From assembly GCF_016518545.1 (NCBI RefSeq), contig NZ_JACVTO010000022.1:1-64000 (forward strand): 64,000 bases of DNA, given 5' to 3'. The first letter of the stretch is position 1. Every line of letters starts with the position of its first letter. A program made the translations under genes and the position numbers. Shown in pieces: positions 1-8,787 of the stretch. The notes below the pieces were generated by a model that was not told where the DNA came from, ran no database searches, and saw nothing but the letters and a program-made list of their open reading frames with translations. This stretch comes from Pseudomonas sp. S30 (lineage in GTDB: Bacteria; Pseudomonadota; Gammaproteobacteria; Pseudomonadales; Pseudomonadaceae).

Positions 1-36
1 TATCCGGTGGATCGTAAGGCTGCTCCGCTTAAGTGA
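1..36 (+). CDS. possible 3' end of an upstream gene (partial)
   Basis: Frame 1 is open from the window edge to a TGA at 34-36 and would encode a short tail ending DRKAAPLK. A small GC hairpin followed by five T residues lies just after it, which would suit the end of a transcription unit. With only eleven codons visible the frame could be chance, and I cannot name a family. Confidence 0.25.
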   Translation, partial: YPVDRKAAPLK

Positions 37-44
37 ACAGCATT

Positions 45-65
45 ACGGCAGATGCCGGGCTTTTT
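45..65 (+). terminator. weak candidate terminator upstream of proS
   Basis: A CGGC (46-49) / GCCG (54-57) hairpin is followed by GGC and TTTTT (61-65). The stem is only four pairs, so this is a weak call. It would end the unit to the left of proS. Confidence 0.3.
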
Positions 66-169
66 CATGCCCTGCCGACCAGACCGTCCGCCCATCGCTG
101 TACGCTTTCGTTCGACCTCCGTACAATGCGGGGTCATTTCATACACTCAGGCAATCGACACGGCTCCCC

Positions 170-1885
170 ATGCGCACCAGTCACTATTTGCTCGCCACCC
201 AGAAAGAAACCCCGGCAGACGCCGTCGTCATCAGCCACCAGCTCATGCTGCGCGCCGGCATGATCCGCAAGCTGGCTTCGGGTCTGTACACCTGGCTGCC
301 GATGGGCCTGCGGGTGATGCGCAAGGTCGAGCAGGTGGTGCGCGAGGAAATGAATGCCGCCGGTGCTCTCGAAGTGCTGATGCCGAGCATCCAGCCCGCC
401 GAGCTGTGGCAGGAGTCGGGTCGCTGGGAGCAGTACGGCCCGGAGCTGCTGCGCCTCAAGGACCGTCACGACCGTGATTTCTGCGTGGGCCCGACCCACG
501 AGGAAGTGATCACCGACCTGGCACGCAACGAGCTGTCGAGCTACAAGCAACTGCCGCTGAACATGTACCAGATCCAGACCAAGTTCCGTGACGAGATCCG
601 TCCGCGCTTCGGCCTGATGCGAGGCCGCGAGTTCATCATGAAGGACGCCTACTCGTTCCACGCGGACCAGGCCAGCCTTCAGGACACCTACGACCGCATG
701 CACCAGGCGTACACCAACGTGTTCACCCGTCTGGGTCTGGACTTCCGCCCCGTCCAAGCCGACACCGGCTCCATCGGCGGCAGCTACTCCCACGAGTTCC
801 ACGTGCTGGCCTCTTCCGGTGAAGACGACGTGATCTTCAGCGACAGCTCGGATTACGCCGCCAACATCGAGAAGGCCGAGGCCATTCCGCGGGAAACCGT
901 GCGCCCTGCGCCCACCGAGGAGCTGCGGCTGGTCGATACGCCGAACGCCAAGACCATCGCCCAGCTGGTGGAAAACTTCGGGCTGCCGATCGAGAAGACC
1001 GTCAAGACTCTGATCGTGCGCGGCAGCGAAGAAGGCAAGCTGATCGCCCTGGTGGTACGTGGCGATCACGAGCTCAACGAAGTCAAGGCCGCCAAGCTCG
1101 AACAGGTGGCCGACCCGCTGGTCATGGCCAGCGATGCCGAGCTGCGTGACGCGATCGGCGCGGGCGCAGGCTCCCTGGGCCCGCTGAACCTGCCCCTGGA
1201 GTGCGTCATCGACCGTTCGGTCGCCCTGATGAGCGACTTCGGCATCGGCGCCAACATCGACGACAAGCACTACTTCGGCGTGAACTGGGAGCGTGACCTG
1301 CCCGTGCCGCAAGTCGCCGACCTGCGCAACGTCGTCGAAGGCGACCCGAGCCCGGACGGCCAAGGCACCCTGGTGATCAAGCGCGGCATCGAAGTCGGGC
1401 ACATCTTCCAGCTCGGCACCAAGTACAGCGAGGCCCTCAAGTGCCAGGTGCTGGGCGAGAACGGCAAGCCCGTGGTGCTGTCCATGGGCTGCTACGGGAT
1501 CGGCGTATCGCGCGTGGTCGCTGCTGCCATCGAGCAGAGCCATGACGACAAGGGCATCATCTGGAATGATGCACTGGCGCCCTTCCAGATCGCACTGGTG
1601 CCTCTGCGCTACGAGACCGACGCCGTGCGTGAAGCCACCGACAAACTCTATGCCGAACTGACTGCGGCCGGCTTCGAAGTGCTGCTGGACGACCGTGACA
1701 AGAAGACCAGCCCTGGCATCAAGTTCGCCGACATGGAACTGATCGGTATTCCGCACCGCATCGTCGTCAGCGATCGCGGCCTGGCCGAGGGCAACCTGGA
1801 ATACAAGCACCGCACCGAACAGGACGCCCAGCCTCTGCCGCTGAACGAGGTACTGAGCTTCCTGCAGGCCCGCATCCGCCGCTGA
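170..1885 (+). CDS. proS: prolyl-tRNA synthetase
   Basis: Charges tRNA-Pro with proline in the cytoplasm, using ATP. The 571-residue protein matches the long bacterial ProS type: a class II catalytic core, an editing (INS) domain inserted in the middle (roughly residues 220-400), and a C-terminal anticodon-binding domain. The N-terminus (MRTSHYLLATQKETPADA) and the class II motif region around FRDEIRPRFGLMRGREF are characteristic. The ATG at 170 fits the family's usual start. The next gene begins about 20 bases downstream and may be cotranscribed. A sequence TACAAT at 122-127 could be the -10 of its promoter, but I see no convincing -35. Confidence 0.97.
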   Translation: MRTSHYLLATQKETPADAVVISHQLMLRAGMIRKLASGLYTWLPMGLRVMRKVEQVVREEMNAAGALEVLMPSIQPAELWQESGRWEQYGPELLRLKDRHDRDFCVGPTHEEVITDLARNELSSYKQLPLNMYQIQTKFRDEIRPRFGLMRGREFIMKDAYSFHADQASLQDTYDRMHQAYTNVFTRLGLDFRPVQADTGSIGGSYSHEFHVLASSGEDDVIFSDSSDYAANIEKAEAIPRETVRPAPTEELRLVDTPNAKTIAQLVENFGLPIEKTVKTLIVRGSEEGKLIALVVRGDHELNEVKAAKLEQVADPLVMASDAELRDAIGAGAGSLGPLNLPLECVIDRSVALMSDFGIGANIDDKHYFGVNWERDLPVPQVADLRNVVEGDPSPDGQGTLVIKRGIEVGHIFQLGTKYSEALKCQVLGENGKPVVLSMGCYGIGVSRVVAAAIEQSHDDKGIIWNDALAPFQIALVPLRYETDAVREATDKLYAELTAAGFEVLLDDRDKKTSPGIKFADMELIGIPHRIVVSDRGLAEGNLEYKHRTEQDAQPLPLNEVLSFLQARIRR

Positions 1886-1904
1886 CCACAGTGTACGAGT
1901 GAAC

Positions 1905-2858
1905 ATGTCCAAGCGAAGTACCACGACCCTGGGGGGCGCCGCGCTGTGCGGTGCCCTGCTGCTCGGCGGCTGCGCCAACCCGATGTCCCAGCGCAGCGAT
2001 CACGAGGAGCGTGTCGAGCGCAAGCTGCTCGAACACAGTCTGCAGATCGACGTCGGCGAGCCCAAGGTGATGGAATTGCCGCAGCGGCGCGTTCGCGTGA
2101 ACGAACAGCGGCGCTTCGAGGTGACCGAGTTCGAAGTGACCCGCCGCTACGATCGCTACACGCCCTACCAGCCCTGGCGGGAGCTCTATGAGATTCCACT
2201 GGGCGCGGTGGCAGTGGTGGCTGGAATCGGCGCCAACGTGGTCAACGTGCTGACCTTCGACAGCCTGCCCGAGAGCGTCACCCACGATTGGTTGAGCTAC
2301 GGTCTGGCCGGTATCAACCCGTTCATGAACGTGCAGTCCAACGGCCGTGCCCAGCAGAACCTGGCTGGAATCAGCGAGGTGCAGAAGGACCAGCGCGAGG
2401 AATTCACGCGCCTGCCCTGGAGCGAGCGACTGGTCGAGGTCAAGGCTGGCAACAAGACCCACGAGCTGACCACCGACCGCAACGGTGTGCTGCGCCTGAA
2501 CCTGCTCGACAGCCCCTTCGCCGAGCAGAACCTCGACCGGGTCGGCACGCTGCACCTGGCGGTGGTCGATGAAGACAACGGCATTCGTGGCGACGCCAGC
2601 CTGCTGGTCGGCGCGAGCCTGCGCAACAAGCTGGTCGAGGCCCGCGAGTTGATCTTCGACGATCTCGAGGACGATGACGTCGGGCAGTGGGTTCACCGGG
2701 TCAAGCGCCTGTCCGAGCTGGGCCTGGAAGAGGAAGCCAGCGAGCTGGAGCAAAGCCTGGTCGAACTGACCCGCAACGATCCTGAGTTGCAGCAGGAATT
2801 TCTCAAGGCCCTGACCAAGGAAACCGGCCGACTGGTCGCCGACCCTGGCGTTCGCTGA
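1905..2858 (+). CDS. conserved outer-membrane-type lipoprotein of unknown function
   Basis: Predicted 317-residue lipoprotein. The N-terminus has a short basic stretch (MSKRS), a hydrophobic core and the lipobox LGGC at about residues 21-24, so it should be lipidated and exported. The rest is charged and rich in Arg and Glu, with one hydrophobic stretch near residue 100 (GAVAVVAGIGANVVNV). I recognise no enzymatic domain; a similar gene sits beside proS in other Pseudomonas. A GTG two codons upstream (1899) is an alternative start, but GAG nine bases before the ATG at 1905 favours the latter. Confidence 0.8.
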   Translation: MSKRSTTTLGGAALCGALLLGGCANPMSQRSDHEERVERKLLEHSLQIDVGEPKVMELPQRRVRVNEQRRFEVTEFEVTRRYDRYTPYQPWRELYEIPLGAVAVVAGIGANVVNVLTFDSLPESVTHDWLSYGLAGINPFMNVQSNGRAQQNLAGISEVQKDQREEFTRLPWSERLVEVKAGNKTHELTTDRNGVLRLNLLDSPFAEQNLDRVGTLHLAVVDEDNGIRGDASLLVGASLRNKLVEARELIFDDLEDDDVGQWVHRVKRLSELGLEEEASELEQSLVELTRNDPELQQEFLKALTKETGRLVADPGVR

Positions 2859-2888
2859 GCCACCCACCAATGTCGCTGGAGTGAAGGT

Positions 2889-2914
2889 GGCAGTGCCCGG
2901 CCGAAGGGCACTGT
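2889..2914. terminator. hairpin between convergent lipoprotein gene and dinB
   Basis: CAGTGCCC (2891-2898) pairs with GGGCACTG (2906-2913) around a seven-base loop. There is no T-tract on either side, so it may only weakly stop transcription. It lies exactly between the convergent stop codons. Confidence 0.4.
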
Positions 2915-2933
2915 CCAGCCTCGGTCAGCCCAG

Positions 2934-3998
2934 TCACTGGACCGGGAACAGCTCCAGTTGCTCCAGAGCTCCGCGCAGATCGCGCAATCTCACGCCCACG
3001 CCCAGCAACCTCACCGGCTTGCCGCCCCGAGCGAAGGCCTGACTGAGCAGTTGCCGATAGCTCTCGAGATCCCTCCCCGCCCCCGCCTGCTCCAGCGTGG
3101 TCTGGCTGAAATCATGGAACTTGACCTTGACGAAGGGCTTGTCCGGTTTGTAGCTGCTGTCCATCCGCGCAATGCGCTCATTGAGGCTTTCGAGCAGCTC
3201 CGGCAATTTCGCCAGGCAGCTGGCGAGGTCTGGCAGATCGTTGTCGTAGGTGTTCTCGACGCTGACCGACTGGCGTCGACTGTCGGGTTGCACGATGCGC
3301 TCGTCTATACCATGTGCCAGCCCCCACAGCCGCTCTCCGAAGCTGCCGAATTCGCGCACCAGGCTCAGCCGGGACCACCCACGCAGGGTCTGACAGGTAT
3401 CGATGCCCAGCCGCGACAGCTTGTCGGCCGTGACCTTGCCCACACCATGCAGGCGTGCGACGGGCAATGCGGCGACGAAGGCCTCGACCTGTTCGGGCCT
3501 GATGACGAACAAGCCATTGGGCTTGCGCCAGTCGCTGGCGATCTTGGCGAGGAACTTGTTCGGTGCGACGCCCGCGGACACGGTGATGTGCAGGGTCTGC
3601 GAGACGCGGCGGCGGATGTCTTCGGCAATGCGCGTGGCGCTGCCGGAAAACCATTGGCTGTCGGTGACATCCAGGTAGGCTTCGTCGAGGGACAACGGCT
3701 CGATCTGATCGGTGTAGTCACGAAAGATCGTATGGATTTCCCGTGAGGCTTCGCGGTAGGCCTCGAAGCGGGGCTTGACGATCTCCAGGTCGGGACACAA
3801 CTTGACCGCGTGGCCCGATGACATGGCCGACCGCACTCCATAGGCTCTTGCCTCATAGTTGCAGGTGGCGATGACACCACGCTGCCCCGGCTGACCGCCC
3901 ACGGCCATGGGCCGCCCGGCCAAACGCGGATCGTCACGCATCTCGATGGCTGCATAAAAGCAGTCGCAGTCGATGTGGATGATCTTGCGTGATGACAT
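2934..3998 (-). CDS. dinB: DNA polymerase IV (Y-family translesion polymerase)
   Basis: Low-fidelity polymerase that extends past damaged bases and mismatched primer ends. The 354-residue protein starts MSSRKIIHIDCDCFYAA, with the metal-binding Asp at residue 10 and the steric-gate aromatic as Tyr15. The second catalytic motif SLDEAYLDVT is near residue 105, followed by the thumb with helix-hairpin-helix signature (LHGVGKVTADKLSRLGI) and the little finger. The C-terminus LEQLELFP resembles a beta-clamp binding peptide. dinB is usually LexA-controlled, but I did not find a clear CTGT-N8-ACAG box in the 3999-4100 leader. It is convergent with the lipoprotein gene. Confidence 0.96.
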   Translation of the reverse strand: MSSRKIIHIDCDCFYAAIEMRDDPRLAGRPMAVGGQPGQRGVIATCNYEARAYGVRSAMSSGHAVKLCPDLEIVKPRFEAYREASREIHTIFRDYTDQIEPLSLDEAYLDVTDSQWFSGSATRIAEDIRRRVSQTLHITVSAGVAPNKFLAKIASDWRKPNGLFVIRPEQVEAFVAALPVARLHGVGKVTADKLSRLGIDTCQTLRGWSRLSLVREFGSFGERLWGLAHGIDERIVQPDSRRQSVSVENTYDNDLPDLASCLAKLPELLESLNERIARMDSSYKPDKPFVKVKFHDFSQTTLEQAGAGRDLESYRQLLSQAFARGGKPVRLLGVGVRLRDLRGALEQLELFPVQ

Positions 3999-4189
3999 GG
4001 ATGGCAGCTACCACTGTAAATTCATACAGACATTACAGCACGCCTTTACTGTCGCGTCAGCTCTCACGCGACTGTTAGGGCTATGACCCTTCGGCACCAC
4101 GACTCGAGCAGCTCTACGCCGCATCCACCACCACTGCCGCTAGCCACCGCTAACAGTTTGAACAAAAAAGGTTTTTTTGAAATAAAAGC

Positions 4190-4217
4190 TTGACTCCCCC
4201 AGGGATCTGCGTAGAAT
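4190..4217 (+). promoter_or_regulatory. promoter of first tRNA-fMet
   Basis: TTGACT (-35, 4190-4195) and TAGAAT (-10, 4212-4217) are separated by 16 bases. The tRNA begins 14 bases after the -10. A run of A and T residues just upstream may act as an UP element. Confidence 0.8.
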
Positions 4218-4230
4218 TCGTTTCCACAGG

Positions 4231-4307
<77 letters not shown>

Positions 4308-4315
4308 GATTCGAG

Positions 4316-4346
4316 AAAAGGCCACTGTTCACACAGTGGCCTTTTT
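4316..4346 (+). terminator. terminator of first tRNA-fMet
   Basis: GGCCACTGT (4320-4328) pairs with ACAGTGGCC (4333-4341) around TCAC, flanked by AAAA on the left and TTTTT (4342-4346) on the right. A strong rho-independent terminator that could also work on the opposite strand. Confidence 0.9.
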
Positions 4347-4387
4347 CTTTGCCTGAAAAAAATCGTCGAAGAATCAATGATTAACCC

Positions 4388-4415
4388 TTGACACCAGCGC
4401 AGCAATGCGTAGAAT
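4388..4415 (+). promoter_or_regulatory. promoter of second tRNA-fMet
   Basis: Consensus TTGACA (4388-4393) and TAGAAT (4410-4415), 16 bases apart, with the tRNA starting 13 bases after the -10. The -35 is one base closer to consensus than that of the first copy. Confidence 0.85.
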
Positions 4416-4427
4416 GCGCACCACTGA

Positions 4428-4504
<77 letters not shown>

Positions 4505-4516
4505 TATTCGTCAGAA

Positions 4517-4556
4517 CAGGCCCCGCCTATCCCAGGATAGAGCGGGGTTTGTTGCG
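4517..4556 (+). terminator. terminator of second tRNA-fMet
   Basis: CCCCGC (4521-4526) pairs with GCGGGG (4542-4547), and inside it CTATCC (4527-4532) pairs with GGATAG (4535-4540) around a two-base loop. TTTGTTGCGTTT follows. A long stem with a modest T-tract. Confidence 0.8.
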
Positions 4557-4742
4557 TTTGGCGTTCGAAAAATGCCTTGTCTTGCGTATCCTGTACCCCT
4601 CGCCACCTCAATGAACTAACTTTAACTAACTTGAAACGGATAAAGCTGCTCCAGCCGGGGTAGTATCCGGACACGTTTTCCAAAGGGACTTTCACTTGGC
4701 CGTACGTCTCCCCTGCCTCGCGCTGAGCGCTCGAGGTGCCTC

Positions 4743-7385
4743 ATGACCTCCAGCACTCCAGACTCCCAGGCCCCGATCACCGCCGCCCTGCCCGCTGCCG
4801 CGCAACGCCTGCCCTGGCTCGAACGCCTGAGCAAGTACAGGCAGCCGCTCGGGTTGGCCGTCACCCTGCTGCTGTTCGCCATGGCCTTGATCGCCTGCCG
4901 TCACCTGCTCAGTGAACTGGACATCTACGCGCTGCACGATGCCATGCTGAGTGTGCCGGCCCATTCATTGATCGGTGCGCTGCTGGCCACGGTGGCGGGC
5001 TTCGTGATCCTGCTGGGGTACGAGTGGTCGGCCGCTCGCTATGCCGGCGTCAAGCTCCCTGCGCGCATCATGGTGCTGGGTGGTTTCAGCGCCTTCGCCA
5101 TCGGCAATGCCATCGGTCTGTCGATGCTGTCCGGCGGTTCGGTGCGCTACCGTCTGTACGCTCGCGAAGGTGTCGGGGCGGGTGAAGTGGCGCGCATGAC
5201 CGTCTTCGCCAGCCTGTCGCTGGGGTGCGCACTGCCACCGCTGGCGGCGCTGGCCACCCTGAGCGACCTGGACGCAGCCTCCACGGCGCTGCGCCTGCCG
5301 CCGCTGTTGCTGGGCAGCATCGCCACGGCCGTGCTGCTGGCCAGCGCGGTGCTAGCGATCGGCCTTTACCGTCGCCGTGCCGCGGAACAGCCACTGGCCG
5401 ACAACCTGCTGGTGCAGGTAGGACGACGAACCTTGCGCCTGCCGGGCGCGCGCCTCACGGGCCTGCAACTGCTGATCACCGCATTGGATGTCGCTGCAGC
5501 GGCCACGGTGCTGTACCTGCTGCTGCCCGAGGCCCCGCCGTTCGGCGCGTTCATCCTGGTCTACCTGCTGGCCCTGGCGGCCGGTGTGCTCAGCCACGTA
5601 CCGGGTGGCGTCGGGGTGTTCGAGGCCATTCTGCTGGCCGCGTTCGCCAATCAGTTGGGGGCCGCGCCGCTTGCTGCTGCCCTGCTGCTGTATCGCCTGA
5701 TCTATGTGGTGCTGCCCCTGCTGGTGGCCTGCGTCCTGCTGCTGGTCAACGAAGCGCGCCGCCTGCTGTTCACGCAACACGCGATCCGAGCCGCCTCAGG
5801 TCTGGCGGCGCCGGTACTGGCCATTCTGGTGTTCCTCTCCGGCGTAGTGCTGCTGTTCTCCGGGGTCACGCCTGAAATCGACGGGCGCCTGGAGCACATG
5901 GGTTTTCTCATCCCCCATCGACTGATCGACGCCTCGCACTTCGGCGCCAGCCTGATCGGCGTACTGTGCCTGCTGCTGGCCCAGGGCCTGCGTCGGCGCC
6001 TGTCTGCCGCCTGGTTGCTGACCACCGTACTGCTGCTGATCGGTGCCGTGCTGTCACTGCTCAAGGGCTTCGACTGGGAAGAGGCCACGCTGATGCTCTT
6101 CACCATGGCCCTGCTCGCGCTGTTCCGCCGCTCGTTCTACCGTCCCAGCCGCCTGCTGGAGCTGCCGTTTTCCCCCATCTACCTGGTGGCCAGCGCCTGT
6201 GTGGTCGGTGCCTCGATCTGGCTGCTGCTGTTCGCCTATCAGGATGTGCCCTACAACAACAAACTGTGGTGGCAATTCACCCTCGATGCCGACGCCCCGC
6301 GCGGCCTGCGCGCGGCACTGGGCAGCGCCGTGCTGCTGGTGATCGTGGCCCTGACCTGGCTGTTGCGTACCGCGCGCCCGGTGATCCACCTGCCGACCGA
6401 GGACGAACTGCTGCGGGCCAACCGCATCCTGCTGGCCTCCGATCAACCCGACGGCGGGCTGGCGCTGACCGGCGACAAGGCGCTGCTGTTCCACCCCAAC
6501 GACAACGCGTTCCTCATGTACGCGCGTCGCGGCCGCAGCCTGGTGGCCTTGTACGACCCGATCGGCCCGGCCCAGGAACGCGCCGAGATGATCTGGCAGT
6601 TCCGCGACCTGTGCGATCTGCACCATGCCCGTCCGGTGTTCTATCAGGTTCGCGCAGAGAACCTGCCGTTCTACATGGACATCGGCCTGACCGCCATCAA
6701 GCTGGGTGAAGAGGCGCGTGTGGACCTGCGCCGCTTCGACCTGGAGGCAAAAGGCAAGGAAATGAAAGACCTGCGTTACACCTGGAACCGCGGTGGTCGC
6801 GACGGCCTGACGCTGGAGGTGCACGAGCCTGGCCAGGCACCACTGGAGGAACTGCGTGAGATCTCCAACGCCTGGCTGTCGGGCAAGAACGTGCGCGAGA
6901 AAGGCTTCTCCCTGGGTCGCTTCAGCTCGGAGTACCTCAAGCATTTCCGCATCGCGCTGATCCGCTTCCAGGGTCGCCCGGTAGCGTTCGCCAACCTGCT
7001 GGAAACCCACAGCAACGAACTGGCCAGCCTGGACCTGATGCGTGCGCATCCCGAAGCGCCAAAGCTGACCATGGAATTCATGATGCTGGGGCTGATCCTG
7101 CACTACAAGAGCCACGACTACGCACGGTTCAGCCTGGGCATGGTGCCACTGTCCGGGCTGCAGCCGCGTCGCGGCGCCCCGCTGACCCAGCGCCTGGGCT
7201 CGATGGTGTTCCGTCGTGGCGAGCAGCTCTATAACTTCCAAGGCCTGCGTCGCTTCAAGGACAAGTTCCAGCCGGACTGGGAACCCCGTTACATGGCAGT
7301 GCCGGCCGGGCTTGATCCCCTGGTCGCTCTGGCCGATACCGCCGCCCTGATTGCCGGCGGCTTGACTGGATTGGTGAAACGCTGA
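4743..7385 (+). CDS. mprF: phosphatidylglycerol aminoacyltransferase (MprF family)
   Basis: Integral membrane enzyme that moves an amino acid from an aminoacyl-tRNA to phosphatidylglycerol. In Pseudomonas aeruginosa the homologue makes alanyl-phosphatidylglycerol, which helps resist cationic peptides and acid; the same product here is inference. The 880-residue protein has many hydrophobic helices over roughly residues 30-540 (flippase domain and further membrane segments) and a soluble C-terminal catalytic domain from about residue 550 (GDKALLFHPNDNAFLMYARRG onward). Its stop TGA overlaps the ATG of the downstream virJ-like gene by one base (TGATG at 7383-7387), so the two are translationally coupled. 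Confidence 0.94.
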   Translation: MTSSTPDSQAPITAALPAAAQRLPWLERLSKYRQPLGLAVTLLLFAMALIACRHLLSELDIYALHDAMLSVPAHSLIGALLATVAGFVILLGYEWSAARYAGVKLPARIMVLGGFSAFAIGNAIGLSMLSGGSVRYRLYAREGVGAGEVARMTVFASLSLGCALPPLAALATLSDLDAASTALRLPPLLLGSIATAVLLASAVLAIGLYRRRAAEQPLADNLLVQVGRRTLRLPGARLTGLQLLITALDVAAAATVLYLLLPEAPPFGAFILVYLLALAAGVLSHVPGGVGVFEAILLAAFANQLGAAPLAAALLLYRLIYVVLPLLVACVLLLVNEARRLLFTQHAIRAASGLAAPVLAILVFLSGVVLLFSGVTPEIDGRLEHMGFLIPHRLIDASHFGASLIGVLCLLLAQGLRRRLSAAWLLTTVLLLIGAVLSLLKGFDWEEATLMLFTMALLALFRRSFYRPSRLLELPFSPIYLVASACVVGASIWLLLFAYQDVPYNNKLWWQFTLDADAPRGLRAALGSAVLLVIVALTWLLRTARPVIHLPTEDELLRANRILLASDQPDGGLALTGDKALLFHPNDNAFLMYARRGRSLVALYDPIGPAQERAEMIWQFRDLCDLHHARPVFYQVRAENLPFYMDIGLTAIKLGEEARVDLRRFDLEAKGKEMKDLRYTWNRGGRDGLTLEVHEPGQAPLEELREISNAWLSGKNVREKGFSLGRFSSEYLKHFRIALIRFQGRPVAFANLLETHSNELASLDLMRAHPEAPKLTMEFMMLGLILHYKSHDYARFSLGMVPLSGLQPRRGAPLTQRLGSMVFRRGEQLYNFQGLRRFKDKFQPDWEPRYMAVPAGLDPLVALADTAALIAGGLTGLVKR

Positions 7386-8680
7386 TGATTCGACGTTACT
7401 GGCTGTACCTGCTGGTTCCGCTACTGCTGGCCGCACTGGCAGGTGGGGTGGCTTTCTGGATGTGGACCCGGCCGGCGCCCGATGCCCGGGTCGAGCACCT
7501 CACCCTCGACGATGGCAGCGCCCTCACCCGCGTCACCCCCGGCGTACGCGCCAAGACCCTGGTCGCGGTCGGCGTGCCCCACGACCAGGCCCTGACCGAC
7601 AAACAGTTGCTGGACCTCAGCCAGGCCGGTGAAGCCCAGCTGGTGCAGGTGATCCTGCCTGCTGACGACTGCGCCAAGCAGCAAGTCGCCCTGGACCAGG
7701 CCATGGCCAAGCTGTCGGGCAAGCCTGGCCTGGTGGCCGGCATCGGCCCTGGTGCATCCCAGGCCTGGCGCTGGCTCGCCGAGCAGCGTGACGACAAGGC
7801 CCGAGCCATTTCCGTGGACTTCAAGCTGGAGCAACCCGGCTGCCAGGCGGCACTGCCCAAGTCCGCCGCCCACGGCCACTGGAGCGTGGCCTGGAACGAC
7901 AACCCCGACGACGCCAGTGCGGGTTTCGTCCGTGATCAGCGCAATGCCGAAACCAGCATCAGCGATTACGACATCCATCTGCCACAGGTGCTCAAGGCCC
8001 AGTTGACCCAGGCCCTGGTGGGTCGCGAAGGCAATGCGCTGGCCATCCCGGTGGTCGAAGTGCCGGCGGGCCAGACCACCGACACCGTCACCCTGTTCCT
8101 CTCGGGCGATGGTGGCTGGCGCGACCTGGACCGCGACGTGGCTGGCGAAATGGCCAAGCTTGGCTATCCGGTGGTAGGTATCGACACCCTGCGCTACTAC
8201 TGGCAGCACAAGACACCCGAACAGAGCGCGATCGACCTGTCCGAACTGATGCAGCACTATCGTCAGAAATGGGGCACCAAGCGCTTCGTGCTCACCGGCT
8301 ATTCGTTCGGTGCCGATGTGTTGCCGGCCATCTACAACCGCCTGCCGCAATCAGATCAGAAACGCATCGATGCGGTGATTCTGCTGGCCTTCGCGCGCAG
8401 CGGCAGCTTCGAGATCGAGGTCGAGGGCTGGCTGGGCAAGGAAGGCCAGGAAGCGCCGACCGGCCAGGAAATGGCCAAGCTGCCACCTGCCAAGGTAGTG
8501 TGCATCTATGGCGAGGAAGAAACGGACGAAAGCGGCTGCACCGACAAGACCGCCGTGGGCGAGCGCCTGAAGCTACCGGGCGGGCACCACTTCGACGAGA
8601 ACTATCCGGCATTGGCCAAGCGCATGATCGATGAGATCGAGACCCGTCAGGGCAAGTCCAGCGTCGCCGAGCAGCCGTGA
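7385..8680 (+). CDS. VirJ-family periplasmic hydrolase, likely aminoacyl-phosphatidylglycerol hydrolase
   Basis: 431 residues with an N-terminal membrane anchor or signal (about residues 5-26) followed by a VirJ-type alpha/beta-hydrolase region. LFLSGDGGW and the nucleophile elbow TGYSFGADVLP mark the hydrolase fold, with a likely catalytic His in GGHHFDENY near the end. In P. aeruginosa the equivalent gene, cotranscribed with mprF, removes the alanyl group from alanyl-phosphatidylglycerol in the periplasm, so the pair would set lipid charge. The one-base overlap with mprF supports the same role here. I see no Agrobacterium-type T-DNA transfer genes nearby, so the VirJ name reflects only homology. 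Confidence 0.85.
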   Translation: MIRRYWLYLLVPLLLAALAGGVAFWMWTRPAPDARVEHLTLDDGSALTRVTPGVRAKTLVAVGVPHDQALTDKQLLDLSQAGEAQLVQVILPADDCAKQQVALDQAMAKLSGKPGLVAGIGPGASQAWRWLAEQRDDKARAISVDFKLEQPGCQAALPKSAAHGHWSVAWNDNPDDASAGFVRDQRNAETSISDYDIHLPQVLKAQLTQALVGREGNALAIPVVEVPAGQTTDTVTLFLSGDGGWRDLDRDVAGEMAKLGYPVVGIDTLRYYWQHKTPEQSAIDLSELMQHYRQKWGTKRFVLTGYSFGADVLPAIYNRLPQSDQKRIDAVILLAFARSGSFEIEVEGWLGKEGQEAPTGQEMAKLPPAKVVCIYGEEETDESGCTDKTAVGERLKLPGGHHFDENYPALAKRMIDEIETRQGKSSVAEQP

Positions 8681-8711
8681 AGCGCCACCGCTGTCATTGC
8701 ACACCATGAAC

Positions 8712-8735
8712 AAGGGGCCGCAATAGCGGCCCCTT
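8712..8735. terminator. terminator between convergent virJ-like gene and kup
   Basis: AAGGGGCCGC (8712-8721) pairs perfectly with GCGGCCCCTT (8726-8735) around AATA. The hairpin is symmetrical and can serve both converging genes, although the T-tract is short. Confidence 0.75.
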
Positions 8736-8787
8736 TGCATTTCGGGACGCCGCATCGCCGGCGCCCCTCTGGACTGACTCGGGCACC

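Noticed and set aside
134..1978. 614-codon open frame opposite proS
   Set aside because: Antisense shadow with reverse-complement composition; proS on the plus strand is certain.
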